A stretch of 64,000 nt of DNA from Niabella yanshanensis (GTDB lineage: Bacteria; Bacteroidota; Bacteroidia; Chitinophagales; Chitinophagaceae), in assembly GCF_034424215.1 (NCBI RefSeq), contig NZ_CP139960.1, positions 4,650,001 to 4,714,000 of the forward strand, written 5' to 3'. The translations under genes were made by a program, and so were the position numbers. Shown here in pieces: positions 35,177-46,200 of the stretch (positions are counted from its first letter, which is position 1; each line of letters starts with the position of its first letter). The notes below the pieces were generated by a model. That model had not been told where the DNA came from and did no database searches. It saw only the letters and a list, made by a program, of their open reading frames with translations.

Positions 35177-38100
35177 ATGCAGCATGTTAAGACCAAACTT
35201 AAAAAAATAAAAAAAGTACTGATGAGATTTCTTGCTAAAATTATACTTCCATTCTTTGTGTTGATGGCTTGCTGCGTCCAGGTAGCAGCACAGGACGGTG
35301 CAGTGACGGTGGTGCGTGGAAAGGTAACCGATAAACGTACCAAATTACCACTCGAAGGTGCTTCGGTTTCTGAGCAGGATAAAGAGGGGCGTATCGTAAC
35401 TTCTGCCTCAACAGATGTAGAGGGCAACTTTGTGTTACGTGTCAGCAATCGCAATGATTCTATCTCAGTAACCTATATCGGGTACAAAAGCTTCCTGGAG
35501 GCTATTCGGGGTCGCACCATTATCAACGCACAACTGGAGTCAGATGCTACCAGTCAGGAAGAAGTAGTGGTAATCAGTCAGCGTAGAACCAGCAATGGCC
35601 TCAACGATATCAATGAAAGAGACCTTACTACAGCTGTTGGCCGTATCAATGCTTCTCAGATGGAAGAAATGGCAGCGGCTTCAATCGATCAGGCTTTACA
35701 GGGGCGTTTGGCAGGTGTGGATATCACGGCTACCAGTGGAGATCCAGGTGCAGCGATGAATATTCGTATACGTGGTATATCGTCTTTAAGTGCTAACGGT
35801 AATCCCCTGATCGTGGTAGATGGGATGCCATACGAAACTGAAATACCGAGCGACTTTAATTTTGGAGCAGCTGACGAGCAGGGCTACGCAACTCTATTGA
35901 ACATTTCCCCGGCCGATATTAATGATATTACCGTATTGAAGGATGCTGCCGCCACATCGGTTTGGGGTAGCCGTGCCGCTAACGGAGTATTGGTGATTAC
36001 AACAAAAAGAGGCCGGAGAACCAAGCCTACTTTGGGATATGTGTTCCGGGGTAATACTGCATTCAGGCCTCCTGCTATACCCATGTTGAACGGTGATCAG
36101 TATTCTACGCTGATTCCGGAAGCTTTTATGAACCGGCTGGGTACTACTTTAAACCCAATTGATGTACAGGAATTTAATTATGATCCCTATAACCCTTACT
36201 GGTACCACAATTACAGCAATAATACCAATTGGGTAAATGAAATAACCCGACAGGGGTATTTGCAGGATCATACCGTGAGTTTATCTGGCGGGGGTGATAA
36301 AGCCAGGTATTTTTCTTCGATCGGGTATTTCAATCAAACCGGGTCTGTAATTGGTAATGATTTAAAAAGAATGAATGCGCGGGTGAACCTGGATTACGTG
36401 GTGTCCAATAAGCTTAAAATATTTACAAGTATTGCTTATACTTATACGGACAGAAACCGCAATTATACCTCGAACAATGAAGGGGCTATACGCAACGTGG
36501 CTTACCTTAAAATGCCCAATATGAGCGTGTTTGAATACGATGAGTTTGGCAATCTCACTACCAATTATTTTTCACCTGCTGAAAATATACAGGGGCAGTA
36601 CAGCCGTATCTACAATCCTGTGGCCATGGCCAGCCAGGCAATCTATTCGGTGTTGGGTAACAGAATCGTACCGCGTTTTCAGGCAGATTATTCCATTATT
36701 AAAGGAGTGCTTCGGGCCACTTTCGATGTGCAGTTTGATATTAATAGCACCAATAACAGCAGCTTCCTACCGCAGATCGCTACCGGCCGCCCTAATACCG
36801 AAACCGTAGTAAACCGTTCTTATAGCGGCGATATCGATGTGTTTAATGTTACTACCCGAACCAGTTTAAACTATACACCTAAATTCAAGAACAAGGATCA
36901 TGTATTTATGGCTTTCGCCAATCTGTTCACCAACGATGGATCGGCCAATACCCAAGAGGTAATGAAATCGAATGCCTTTTCGTCACTTCTGGTCGACGTT
37001 TCTGCCGGTGGTCGCACACAAAATGAGGAACTAAGGGCAGCTTCCCGGTTGACGCAAACAAGGTCGCTTGGCGCAGTTGTTCAAGCACAGTATAATTTAA
37101 AAGATAAGTATCTTGTCAATGCCAGCCTGCGTGGCGATGGTAGCTCCCGGTTTGGACCGGCATACCGCTATGGTTTTTTCCCAGGTGCTTCTATTCGCTG
37201 GCGGATATCCGGAGAAAAACCCTTACAAAAACTTGCTTTCTTAGATGATCTCAGCTTCAGGGCCAGTTATGCGCAGTCGGGTAATGCTCCGCGGACAGAT
37301 TATTCTTTTTACAATACCTATAGTACTTATCAATGGAGCTACCAGGGCCAGAGCGCTGTGTTCCCTTCTTCTATGGAACTTAAAAACCTACGCTGGGAAA
37401 CTGTACATGGTATGAATGCCGGTATCAACATCTCTTTATTTAAAGGACGCATTCGCAGCGATATCGATGTGTATCGCAACCGCACTTCCGATCTTTTCTC
37501 GCGCGGGCTACAAATTGCTTCCTATACAGGTTACAGCAGCGTGGATATGAATGTTGGGACCCTAGAAAGCAAAGGCTGGGAATTTGCCCTGTGGACGCAA
37601 CCTCTTAAAACAAAGGATTGGCTGGTTGGTTTCGATTTTAATATTTCGCAGAATGAAAATGTGATCCGCGAAATATCACCACTATACCCTTCGCAACGGG
37701 GTAATCTGACCAATAACGGAACCTATCTGGCGTTATTGCAGACAAACAACCCTTTTGGATCCTTTTACGGTTATAAACATAAGGGCGTTTATAAAGACAA
37801 AGACGCTACTATTGCGCGGGATGCGAACGGCAACCCCATTGTCGGTCCCAATGGTCAAACTATCTATATGCGCTTTAGTTATCCAACGGTAGATTACATT
37901 TTCCAGCCGGGTGATGCGATGTATCAGGATATCAACTATGATGGCAATATCGATCATAAAGATGTGGTATACCTGGGTAATAATAATCCGCGTTTCTATG
38001 GTGGTTTTGGACCCAATATCAGTTGGAAAGGAACCTGGCGTTTATCGGCCTTCTTTAGCTATCGCTACGATGTAGATGTGGTGAATGGCACTAAGATGAG

Positions 38101-38488
38101 TACCACCAGAATGAGCAATTACGATAACCAGAGCACTGCCGTGTTACGCCGTTGGCGTGCCGAGGGTGATATAACTGATATTCCCCGCGGTATGATTGGA
38201 GGAGGATACAACTGGCTGGGTAGTGACCGCTACGTTGAGGATGCCTCTTTCCTTCGATTCAGAACAATTACATTAAGGTACACAGTTCCGCCAATGCGAT
38301 TACAACGGGTAGGAATTAAATCGCTCAGCGCTTATCTCACAGGAGAAAACCTGTACACGTTTACGAACTATACCGGCCAGGATCCGGAAGTAAGCATGCC
38401 GGGCTCAGACCCGTTTAGAATAGTAACAGATAATTCCATGACCCCGCCCACCAAGAATTTCACCCTGGGTCTGGTAGTTGGATTTTAA
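35177..38488 (+). CDS. susC: SusC/RagA-family TonB-linked outer-membrane transporter (first pair)
   Basis: 1103 residues. Signal sequence (RFLAKIILPFFVLMACCVQVAAQ); start at 35177, with 35222 (MRFLAK) as an alternative. A carboxypeptidase-regulatory-like domain at about 45-125 (VRGKVTDKRTKLPLEGASVS, GYKSF) precedes the plug with the SusC signatures ALQGRLAGVDI, GNPLIVVDGMPYE and DINDITVLKDAAATSVWGSRAANGVLVITTKRG. The long barrel ends in a phenylalanine. It imports oligosaccharides released at the cell surface, using TonB energy, with the SusD partner 33 bases downstream. It differs clearly from the second SusC (43278), so the two pairs probably handle different oligosaccharides. Confidence 0.95.
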   Translation: MQHVKTKLKKIKKVLMRFLAKIILPFFVLMACCVQVAAQDGAVTVVRGKVTDKRTKLPLEGASVSEQDKEGRIVTSASTDVEGNFVLRVSNRNDSISVTYIGYKSFLEAIRGRTIINAQLESDATSQEEVVVISQRRTSNGLNDINERDLTTAVGRINASQMEEMAAASIDQALQGRLAGVDITATSGDPGAAMNIRIRGISSLSANGNPLIVVDGMPYETEIPSDFNFGAADEQGYATLLNISPADINDITVLKDAAATSVWGSRAANGVLVITTKRGRRTKPTLGYVFRGNTAFRPPAIPMLNGDQYSTLIPEAFMNRLGTTLNPIDVQEFNYDPYNPYWYHNYSNNTNWVNEITRQGYLQDHTVSLSGGGDKARYFSSIGYFNQTGSVIGNDLKRMNARVNLDYVVSNKLKIFTSIAYTYTDRNRNYTSNNEGAIRNVAYLKMPNMSVFEYDEFGNLTTNYFSPAENIQGQYSRIYNPVAMASQAIYSVLGNRIVPRFQADYSIIKGVLRATFDVQFDINSTNNSSFLPQIATGRPNTETVVNRSYSGDIDVFNVTTRTSLNYTPKFKNKDHVFMAFANLFTNDGSANTQEVMKSNAFSSLLVDVSAGGRTQNEELRAASRLTQTRSLGAVVQAQYNLKDKYLVNASLRGDGSSRFGPAYRYGFFPGASIRWRISGEKPLQKLAFLDDLSFRASYAQSGNAPRTDYSFYNTYSTYQWSYQGQSAVFPSSMELKNLRWETVHGMNAGINISLFKGRIRSDIDVYRNRTSDLFSRGLQIASYTGYSSVDMNVGTLESKGWEFALWTQPLKTKDWLVGFDFNISQNENVIREISPLYPSQRGNLTNNGTYLALLQTNNPFGSFYGYKHKGVYKDKDATIARDANGNPIVGPNGQTIYMRFSYPTVDYIFQPGDAMYQDINYDGNIDHKDVVYLGNNNPRFYGGFGPNISWKGTWRLSAFFSYRYDVDVVNGTKMSTTRMSNYDNQSTAVLRRWRAEGDITDIPRGMIGGGYNWLGSDRYVEDASFLRFRTITLRYTVPPMRLQRVGIKSLSAYLTGENLYTFTNYTGQDPEVSMPGSDPFRIVTDNSMTPPTKNFTLGLVVGF

Positions 38489-38521
38489 ATAAGATAGAAT
38501 AACTATTGAATTAATTAGGTT

Positions 38522-40024
38522 ATGCGAAAATATATTTTGATACGGTTTTTATTAGTGATTGCAGCGGTTTATAGCTTGAGTGGCTGTAAAAAATGGCTCG
38601 ATCTGAAACCCACCGATGGTATTGTCGGCAACGAATTCTGGCAAACCAAAGAGCAGGTGGATGCGGCGGTAACCGGCATTTATTCCTCCATTCTGGCCAG
38701 TACCGGTGGTAACTCAAGAGCTTTAACAGACTTTATGTTTGTATGGGGAGAAGCGCGCGCCGATATGGTGACGCCAGGCAACAGAACCAGCCAGGATGAG
38801 CAGGATATGATCAACGTAAATATGGTACCCACTAATGGGTTTGCCGACTGGTCGGGTTTTTACAAAACCATTAATTATGCGAATGTGGTGATTGAGCTGG
38901 CGCCTGGTGTACTTGCCACGGACAATACTTTTACGCAAGAGCATCTCGACAGGTCTGTAGGACAGGCAAAGGCCCTGCGGGCGTTGATGTATTTCTACCT
39001 CGTGCGTACGTTCAGAGATGTACCCTTGAAACTGGATGCAACCATTAGTGATGACAATATTACTCCGATCCCCAAAACCGGTGCAGATACCATATTAAAC
39101 CAAATTGTAGCCGATCTTAAAGAAGCAGAGCTCAAAGTGCCGCTGAGTTACGGCAATACCAGCGCCTTTGACAAAGGACGTATCACCCGCTATGCGGTAA
39201 ATGCAATTCTCGCCGATGTGTACCTTTGGATGGACGATTATACATCCGCTTCCGCAGAATGTGATAAACTCATTAATGCCAATGCATTCACATTGGTACC
39301 GGGCATTAGCTTTTTAGATGATTTGTTTATAACAGGGGCCGCAACCGAAACAATTTTTGAAATACAATATGATGAACAGATACTGAATCCCTTCTTCAAT
39401 ATGCATACGCCATCGCAAAAACGATATGGAGCGGCACTGCACCTTCCTGAAGAAGTATTCGGAATCGATCTGGTAAATGCCGAGCCGCAATTGGACTACC
39501 GTGGCGAGGATGCTGCGTTCAGGGGTTCTGATTTTGGCATCTGGAAATATGTAGGGGCCGATCAAAATGGTAATAACTACAGGGCAATCGATCAGTCTTT
39601 TGCTCCCTGGATTTTTTACCGTTATGCAGACGCATTGCTGATGAAAGCGGAAGCTATCAATGAACTTGGGCAACCACTCGAAGCCTCGCGCCTGGTAAAA
39701 ACCATTCGCGAACGCGCCAGAGCCCTGGAAATGGTACCGTTGGATAGTACCAATCAATCGGGTATGGCAACTGCGATACTGGAAGAGCGACAAAGAGAGT
39801 TTGCTTTTGAAGGCAAGCGCTGGTTTGATCTGCTACGTTTTGCCAAAAGAAACAATTACGCTGGATTGGATCTCATATTGAATGCCGCATCCATCAGTGT
39901 CCCTGTAACATTGCAGCAGGCGGCCTTCAATAAATTGCGCGATCACAACAGTCATTATATGCCGGTTTTTCTGTACGAAATGCAAACCAACCCACTGTTG
40001 GAGCAAAATCCGTATTACAGATAG
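38522..40024 (+). CDS. susD: SusD/RagB-family glycan-binding lipoprotein (first pair)
   Basis: 500 residues. Lipoprotein signal with lipobox SLSGC followed by Lys-Lys-Trp and the typical LDLKPTDG. The helical TPR-like scaffold is recognisable: QTKEQVDAAVTGIYSSI, GQAKALRALMYFYLVRTFRDVPL, the KGRITRYAVNAILADVYLWMDDY helix pair, and the C-terminal block REFAFEGKRWFDLLRFAKRN. SusD proteins cap the SusC barrel like a lid and bind the oligosaccharide. It directly follows its SusC partner. A gap of 160 bases containing a hairpin then separates it from the next FAS1 gene. Confidence 0.95.
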   Translation: MRKYILIRFLLVIAAVYSLSGCKKWLDLKPTDGIVGNEFWQTKEQVDAAVTGIYSSILASTGGNSRALTDFMFVWGEARADMVTPGNRTSQDEQDMINVNMVPTNGFADWSGFYKTINYANVVIELAPGVLATDNTFTQEHLDRSVGQAKALRALMYFYLVRTFRDVPLKLDATISDDNITPIPKTGADTILNQIVADLKEAELKVPLSYGNTSAFDKGRITRYAVNAILADVYLWMDDYTSASAECDKLINANAFTLVPGISFLDDLFITGAATETIFEIQYDEQILNPFFNMHTPSQKRYGAALHLPEEVFGIDLVNAEPQLDYRGEDAAFRGSDFGIWKYVGADQNGNNYRAIDQSFAPWIFYRYADALLMKAEAINELGQPLEASRLVKTIRERARALEMVPLDSTNQSGMATAILEERQREFAFEGKRWFDLLRFAKRNNYAGLDLILNAASISVPVTLQQAAFNKLRDHNSHYMPVFLYEMQTNPLLEQNPYYR

Positions 40025-40129
40025 CGATGCGTCGCAAACAGCCCGTTTTCACCAGGCTGTAAAAAACTATAGAGATGAAATGAGCCATAAACATTACATA
40101 CACGAACGGAATGATAGTTGGGCGAAATC

Positions 40130-40150
40130 CCTGTCTGCCGAACAGGCAGG
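40130..40150. repeat. REP-like palindrome inside the SusCD operon
   Basis: CCTGTCTG (40130-40137) pairs with CAGGCAGG (40143-40150) with one G-T wobble around a CCGAA loop. It could be an mRNA stabiliser or attenuator after susD, or a dispersed repetitive element. No T run follows. Confidence 0.5.
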
Positions 40151-40184
40151 CGTCCGACCCCAATAAAAATTAAAACATATACGG

Positions 40185-41858
40185 ATGAAAAAGTATAATA
40201 TTATTTTACAATTTTCGTTAGTGCTGTCTCTGATCAGCCTATGGCTTACCAATTGTAAAAAAACCGATTACCCATCGGCCACAACCACAGAGGTAAACAT
40301 CACCGGGTTATTAGATGCCCAGCCAGACTCTTTTTCCCTTTTCAGAGAAATACTCGAAGTAACGGGAACGGCATCTTTTCTGAATGCCTATGGAGCCTAC
40401 ACGGCTTTTATAGTTACCAATCAGGGCGTACAGCGCTGGATGGACTCAACCGGTGTATCATCAATAGGTTCGGCGGATGTAAACCATTTAAAAAACCTGG
40501 TAAGATTCCATTTGCTCGAGGATACGATTACCACCGGCGCCTTTACCGACGGTAAGCTTAAAACTGCAACAATGTACGGCCAGTATCTCATTACCGGTGC
40601 AGGAATTGTAAACGGCGCGGCTTCTTACACTGTAAATCGCCAGGCCAATATCATTAGTTCCAACCGGCGTATGGGCAATGGCATTGTGCATGTGATCGAC
40701 CGGATGCTGTTACCTGCAGCACGCACACTGGCTCAGGAGCTGGAGTCCAATGCTGATTTTTCCATTTTCGTTCAGGCCCTGAAAGAAACCGGTTACTATG
40801 ATACCTTAAATAAAGTGGAGACGGACACTTCCAAACTTTGGAAAACGGTAATTGCGGAATCGAATCAGGCCCTGGCTGATAGCGGTTATAATTCTTATGC
40901 CGATTTAAAAGCCAAATACAGTCAAACCGGAAACCCTTCCAGCCCTGGCGATAGTCTGAATATGTACATTGCCTACCATATTATGAGGGGCCTGCATTAC
41001 CTGGGCGATATCATCAATTTTACCACACAGCTTACATTGTTACCTGAAGAAGTAATTAGTATAGACTTACAGGATCAGGATATCGTGCTTAATGAAAGTG
41101 AGTTTAACGGAGCGCTGGAGCGGGGGGTTAAGTTAATCCGTTCAGAAAGCGATAATTCAGCTACCAATGGGGTATGGCATAGTGTTAATGCGCATACTAT
41201 GGCTAAATATCGCAGACCTCAGGCCCTTTACTGGGATGTAGCCACATTCCCGGAAATCATGAATCAGCCGGCCTATTTCCGCCGGGCCTGGTTGGGGTTT
41301 AACCGGGCGGCGGAGTCCGACAAGCCGGTAGCGAGTATTGACTGGGAATATATTTCGGCTTCCCGCACACTGAACTATGAATATGGCACTTCCGGATCTA
41401 TAAATACCAACAGCGTATTTGGGGATCATGTGATGTTGCAATTTGGAAACAATCGTGCTAAATGGTGGCAGTTTACTACACCAGCTATCATCAAAGGAAG
41501 ATACAAAGTATGGATCTGTTATGTAGCACAACACAGTGTAGGGGCTAATGTTTTAATAAATGGAATTCAAATGCAGCGCCCCATCAACTTCAACGAGTTT
41601 ATGCCAGCCGGTACTCCCGAAGAACTGGAATCTATTGGGTGGAAAAGTTATATCACGGCCAGTGATCGCTGGCGTCATAACTCAAGGTTGGTAGGAATCG
41701 TGGATATAGCTACTACCGGAAACCAGCAGGTACGATTTGAGTGGAACGGTAGCGGGGGGCGCGAGTGCCGGATCGATATGATTCATTTCATACCGGTAGA
41801 TGATAACCAGATTCTGCCCCGGTTTAACAGGGATGGATCCATGTCATTTGAGCCTTAA
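40185..41858 (+). CDS. FAS1-domain lipoprotein with C-terminal ligand-binding-like module
   Basis: 557 residues. Lipoprotein signal with lipobox WLTNC then Lys-Lys. The first FAS1 domain spans about 45-180 (AYTAFIVTNQGVQRWM ... NGIVHVIDRMLLP). A second, more divergent one spans about 185-345. From about 350 a beta-sandwich-like region follows (GRYKVWICYVAQHS, VLINGIQMQRPINF, NQQVRFEWNG, CRIDMIHFIPVD), resembling carbohydrate-binding or fasciclin-associated domains of Bacteroidota surface lipoproteins. In a SusCD operon this suggests an outer-membrane glycan-binding protein. The translation start region shares an exact 20-base word with that of the second susD (46691). Confidence 0.8.
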   Translation: MKKYNIILQFSLVLSLISLWLTNCKKTDYPSATTTEVNITGLLDAQPDSFSLFREILEVTGTASFLNAYGAYTAFIVTNQGVQRWMDSTGVSSIGSADVNHLKNLVRFHLLEDTITTGAFTDGKLKTATMYGQYLITGAGIVNGAASYTVNRQANIISSNRRMGNGIVHVIDRMLLPAARTLAQELESNADFSIFVQALKETGYYDTLNKVETDTSKLWKTVIAESNQALADSGYNSYADLKAKYSQTGNPSSPGDSLNMYIAYHIMRGLHYLGDIINFTTQLTLLPEEVISIDLQDQDIVLNESEFNGALERGVKLIRSESDNSATNGVWHSVNAHTMAKYRRPQALYWDVATFPEIMNQPAYFRRAWLGFNRAAESDKPVASIDWEYISASRTLNYEYGTSGSINTNSVFGDHVMLQFGNNRAKWWQFTTPAIIKGRYKVWICYVAQHSVGANVLINGIQMQRPINFNEFMPAGTPEELESIGWKSYITASDRWRHNSRLVGIVDIATTGNQQVRFEWNGSGGRECRIDMIHFIPVDDNQILPRFNRDGSMSFEP

Positions 41859-41896
41859 AAAGTGAGCATCTACAAACTAAATTGAAAAAATAATTC

Positions 41897-43252
41897 ATGT
41901 ACAGGAAAATAATACAAATATTGTTCGTGGTTACAGGGTCGGCATTACTGCTGGCAGGATGTAAAAAATGGGACGATCATAATGCGTTAACCGATGACGG
42001 ACTTACCATGAATCTTGCGGAGCGTATAGCAAATAATACGGACTTGAGCAGATTTATGGAGCTTTTGCGTCAATCGGGCTATGCGGATACATTGGAGACA
42101 TCCAAAATGTTTACGGTGTTTGCGCCTACGAATGCAGCGCTTGCTAATCTTTTACCTGCGATTGAAAATGATGCGGCAGCTTTAAAGCAGTTCGTAGGTA
42201 GCCATATTTCCAGCCAGGCCTACTACACTTCAGACATGGATGTTATGGCGCGTATTCCCATGTTGAACGGCAAGTACCATAACCTTACAGCTGAAAATGT
42301 AGATGGAGTGGCTATTGCCGGAAAGGATCAGCTGGCCAAAAATGGGGTATTACAGATTATCAGTGAAGCGCTGCCGGCTTTACCCAATATACAACAATTT
42401 ATTGCATCTGATGAACGCATGCCTGGGAAACAAAAAGCTGCACTACTCTCTGTAGATTCTCTCTTTTCATCGAGGGTACATGATGCGGGTGTTGAGGCTA
42501 AAAATCATACACTATTTGTTTTAAGAGATGCCGCCTGGCAGGCAGAAGTGGATAAATTAATACCCTATAGCACCGTACCAGGCAATAACGATAGCACTGC
42601 AAAAGTGGCAGGATGGTTGGTTGCTAAGGATTTACTGGTGGATACCTTGTACAGTTCAGCTGCTGCTATTCCCGATACCATCGTTTCAAAGTTTGGTGTT
42701 CGGGTAGGAATAAATAAAACTGCTATTGCCGAAGCCATTACGACCAGCAACGGTGTAGTATATGTACTGAATCAACTGGATGTGCCCTTACACAACAAAT
42801 TTCCGGTCGTTGTTATTGAGGCAGAAAATTATACATCAGCCAGTCATAACCGGGTGGCCAATACTTTTATAAGAGATAAAAGAGACTCCGCAACGGGTGG
42901 TATATTCAGGGATGTGCTGGTGTACAATCACGGGGTGGCTCAGTTCAATCTCCGTTACCGGCTTACCGATATTCCAGCGCTTACTTATCGTGCTTACTGG
43001 ATGGCATTGAACGATAACATTAACGGTATGACGGCGCCATTTACACAAAAAATAGGAGTAGATTCTTTCAACTCTCCTTTGCCCGCATATGCTACTGTAG
43101 AAATGAACCGGTATGCCGAGCAACTGGCAGGTGAGTTTACTTTAACCAGTTATAAGCCTGTATTTAATTTGTATTTAACTGCCGCTAACAGTACCGCCAC
43201 TAATAGCAATGCACTGGTATGTAACTATATCAGGCTGGTTCCGGTGTTCTAA
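41897..43252 (+). CDS. FAS1-domain lipoprotein with C-terminal sandwich module
   Basis: 451 residues, 38 bases after the previous FAS1 gene. Lipobox LLAGC followed by Lys-Lys-Trp-Asp-Asp, fitting the Bacteroidota surface-lipoprotein export signal. FAS1 domain one is at about 30-165 (KMFTVFAPTNAALANLLP, NGVLQIISEALPALP). A second covers about 170-295 with NGVVYVLNQLDVP. The C-terminal 150 residues begin VIEAENYTS, similar to the opening strand of family-6-like carbohydrate-binding modules, and end LVCNYIRLVPVF. The layout matches the neighbour at 40185 with a different sequence, so the two are probably ancient duplicates. Likely on the cell surface, holding or recognising glycan. Confidence 0.82.
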   Translation: MYRKIIQILFVVTGSALLLAGCKKWDDHNALTDDGLTMNLAERIANNTDLSRFMELLRQSGYADTLETSKMFTVFAPTNAALANLLPAIENDAAALKQFVGSHISSQAYYTSDMDVMARIPMLNGKYHNLTAENVDGVAIAGKDQLAKNGVLQIISEALPALPNIQQFIASDERMPGKQKAALLSVDSLFSSRVHDAGVEAKNHTLFVLRDAAWQAEVDKLIPYSTVPGNNDSTAKVAGWLVAKDLLVDTLYSSAAAIPDTIVSKFGVRVGINKTAIAEAITTSNGVVYVLNQLDVPLHNKFPVVVIEAENYTSASHNRVANTFIRDKRDSATGGIFRDVLVYNHGVAQFNLRYRLTDIPALTYRAYWMALNDNINGMTAPFTQKIGVDSFNSPLPAYATVEMNRYAEQLAGEFTLTSYKPVFNLYLTAANSTATNSNALVCNYIRLVPVF

Positions 43253-43277
43253 CTCGTTTATTTAGAATAAAAAGATT

Positions 43278-46200
43278 ATGATGTATAAAAGTTTTAAGCC
43301 TGTATTAACTGTAGCGATGACTTTGTTACTGTTTGCCACAGGTAGCGCTCAGACTACAGATTCCCTAAATCAGAAAAAAGTGCCTGTAGCGCTGGAGGAA
43401 AGGGTGGTAACGGGCGTGGTAAGGGATGCCGCTACCCGATGGGGCATCAACGGCGCCCGCCTGCAGGTGCAGGGCTTTTCAGCGACCATTGCGGACAGCG
43501 TAGGACAGTACACTATAAAAGTGCCCGCACCCACTGCTATCATTTTAGTAGAGGCAGATGGCTATGATCCGCAAGTGGTTTCGGTTAAACACAGAGATCA
43601 AATTGAAGTAGTGCTGCTGTCGCGAAGCACAAAGTCTTTTAATGAAACGATGGTGACCCCAACTGGCCGGCTGGTTCGAAAATTTATAACTTCAAATGCA
43701 GAGCAGGTAATGGCCAAAGGCTGGCAGCAGCCGATGGAAACAGTGGACGCGATGTTGCAGGGCGAGGTAGCTGGTTTAAATTCCATCCGCCGCTCAGGGG
43801 GACAGGGCGCAGGCGCTAATTTGTTTTTGAACGGCATCAATTCGCTGTATGCTACCAACAGGCCGCTTATTATTGTAGACGGTATGCCTTTTGAAGCCAA
43901 CGATTACGGGCAAAGCCTTGTTGCGAATAATTATACAAATCCGCTCAGTATAATCGATGTGAAAGATATCGATCGCATTACCGTATTGAAGGATGCGGCA
44001 GGTATTTATGGCGCTAAAGGATCAAACGGCACTATCATCATCACAACTGTAAGTGCCGAAGGCCGGCAGGCTACTCAAATTGATGCAGGTGTTTTTGCGA
44101 GCTTCAATGTCGCACCCCAAAACCTACCCTTATTAAATGTAAGTGATTATCGTTCGCATCTTAGCCGCATGTTGGCTACCAGTGGCATGACAGCAGAAGA
44201 AATTGCCGCTCAGCCCTTTATGGTCGACAATGTTTCTAGCCCGGACTATTACAAATATCACAATAATACCGATTGGCAACGTAAGGTTTTCAATAATAGC
44301 ATGAATCAAAACGGTTATGTACGCATCACCGGCGGTGATAATATTGCCACCTACGGTCTTACCGTCGGTTATCTGAAAAACACAGGCATTATTAAAAATA
44401 CCGAACTGGAGCGCTACCACACGCGCTTCAACGCCGATTTCAATTTCACAGAGAAACTGACCGGGAAAGTGAACCTTTCTTTTTCTTACAACGAACAAAA
44501 CCTGAAGGACCAGGGTATCGCCGATAAAACGGGACCTTTATTTAATGCTTTAGTGAAATCACCTTTCCTTGCAGATCGGGAACGTGCCGCAGATGGCACC
44601 GAATCACCCAACCTGGAAGCCGTAGATATACTGGGCTTAAGCAACCCAGTGGTATTGACGGATCTGCTTCAGGCTTCGAATAAATATTACCGTTTTTTTG
44701 GATCTTACGGCTTCAAGTTTGAAATCAATAAATACATGGCAGCCAGCACCCTGATCGGGATTCAATTTGATAAGGTGCGCGAAACTTTTTTCGTCCCCAG
44801 CGAGGGTGTGGTGCGGGATACTCTTTGGAATGCCGTTGCCAACAATCGTATGGGATCGCAGGTAAAGCAACTGTTTTCCCTTTTTAATGACACGAAGCTC
44901 GAGTATAACAGGAACTTTAATTATAATCACTCAGTTACAGCGAGGCTGGGTATACGATACCAAAATAACCGGGCAAACCAGATAAGCGTAACTACCGCCA
45001 ATTCTGCAACAGATGATCTCGTTTCTGTTCAGAATGGTTTGGCAGCTTTGCGTTTGGTTACGGGAGATATGGGCGAGTGGAACTGGATGAATGCATATCT
45101 GGGTGCTGATTACGGGTTTAAAAATAAGATATTCCTGAGCCTTAATATGGCCATGGATGGATCTTCAAGGTTTGGAGTAAAGGCTGCAAACGGTCTCTCA
45201 ATAGCGGGTCGGCAGTTTCCGTTGTTTCCTTCTTTGGGGGCTGCCTGGTTGCTTTCCTCAGAAAAATTCATGTCAGCGTCTGATATTAATCTCCTTAAGT
45301 TAAGAGCTTCATACGGTATTGCAGGTAACGATGATATTGGAAACTACACCGGGCTGTTTTTATATACCGGTCAGAATTTGCTGGGTGCGCAAGGATTCGT
45401 GAGGAAAGGGATTGCCAACCCATCGCTGCAATGGGAAACTGTGCATAAGCTCAATGGTGGGGTAGATCTTGCTTTCTGGAATGAAAGAGTAACCTTTAGC
45501 CTGGATGCCTTCAGCAACCGTACTACTAATATGCTGGTGTACCGGCCTTTGCAGAGCCCTGCCGGATTTAGCACAGTGCTCACCAACGATGGCGAATTGA
45601 AAAACAACGGAGTGGAAGGAAGTTTTAATGTGCGCGTAGTGAATACGAAGGATGTGAAATGGGATTTTGGCGCTAACATTGCTACTTATAAAAACAAGAT
45701 CGTAAGCGTTCCCGGTGGAGAGATTTTTACAGAGTTTGCCGGTGCTACAATTCGTACAGCGGCCGGCCAGCCAGCGAACCAGTTTTACGGTTACCAAACA
45801 AATGGTATTTTTAGCTCAAACGCCGAAGCAACATCAGCTGGCCTGTCAATGGTGAACGAAAAGGGTGGCACAACGGCATTTAAAGGCGGCGATGTGCGCT
45901 TCGTGGATATGAATGGCGATAAGCTCATCGATGAGAACGATCGTACGGTTATCGGCGATGCCAATCCGGACTTTTTTGGAGGAATCAGCAATCGACTTAT
46001 ATACCGCGGTTTTGAGTTAAGTGCTTTGATTACGTATTCAGTAGGCAGCGAAGTGTTTAATTATTTACGTTATCGCCTGGAATCTCAAAGTGGACCGGAA
46101 AACCAGTTACAAAGTGTATTGAATAGCTGGCGTACTGACGGGCAGCAAACTAATATGCCCAGGGCCAATTGGGGCGATCCCATGGGCAACAATCGCTTTA

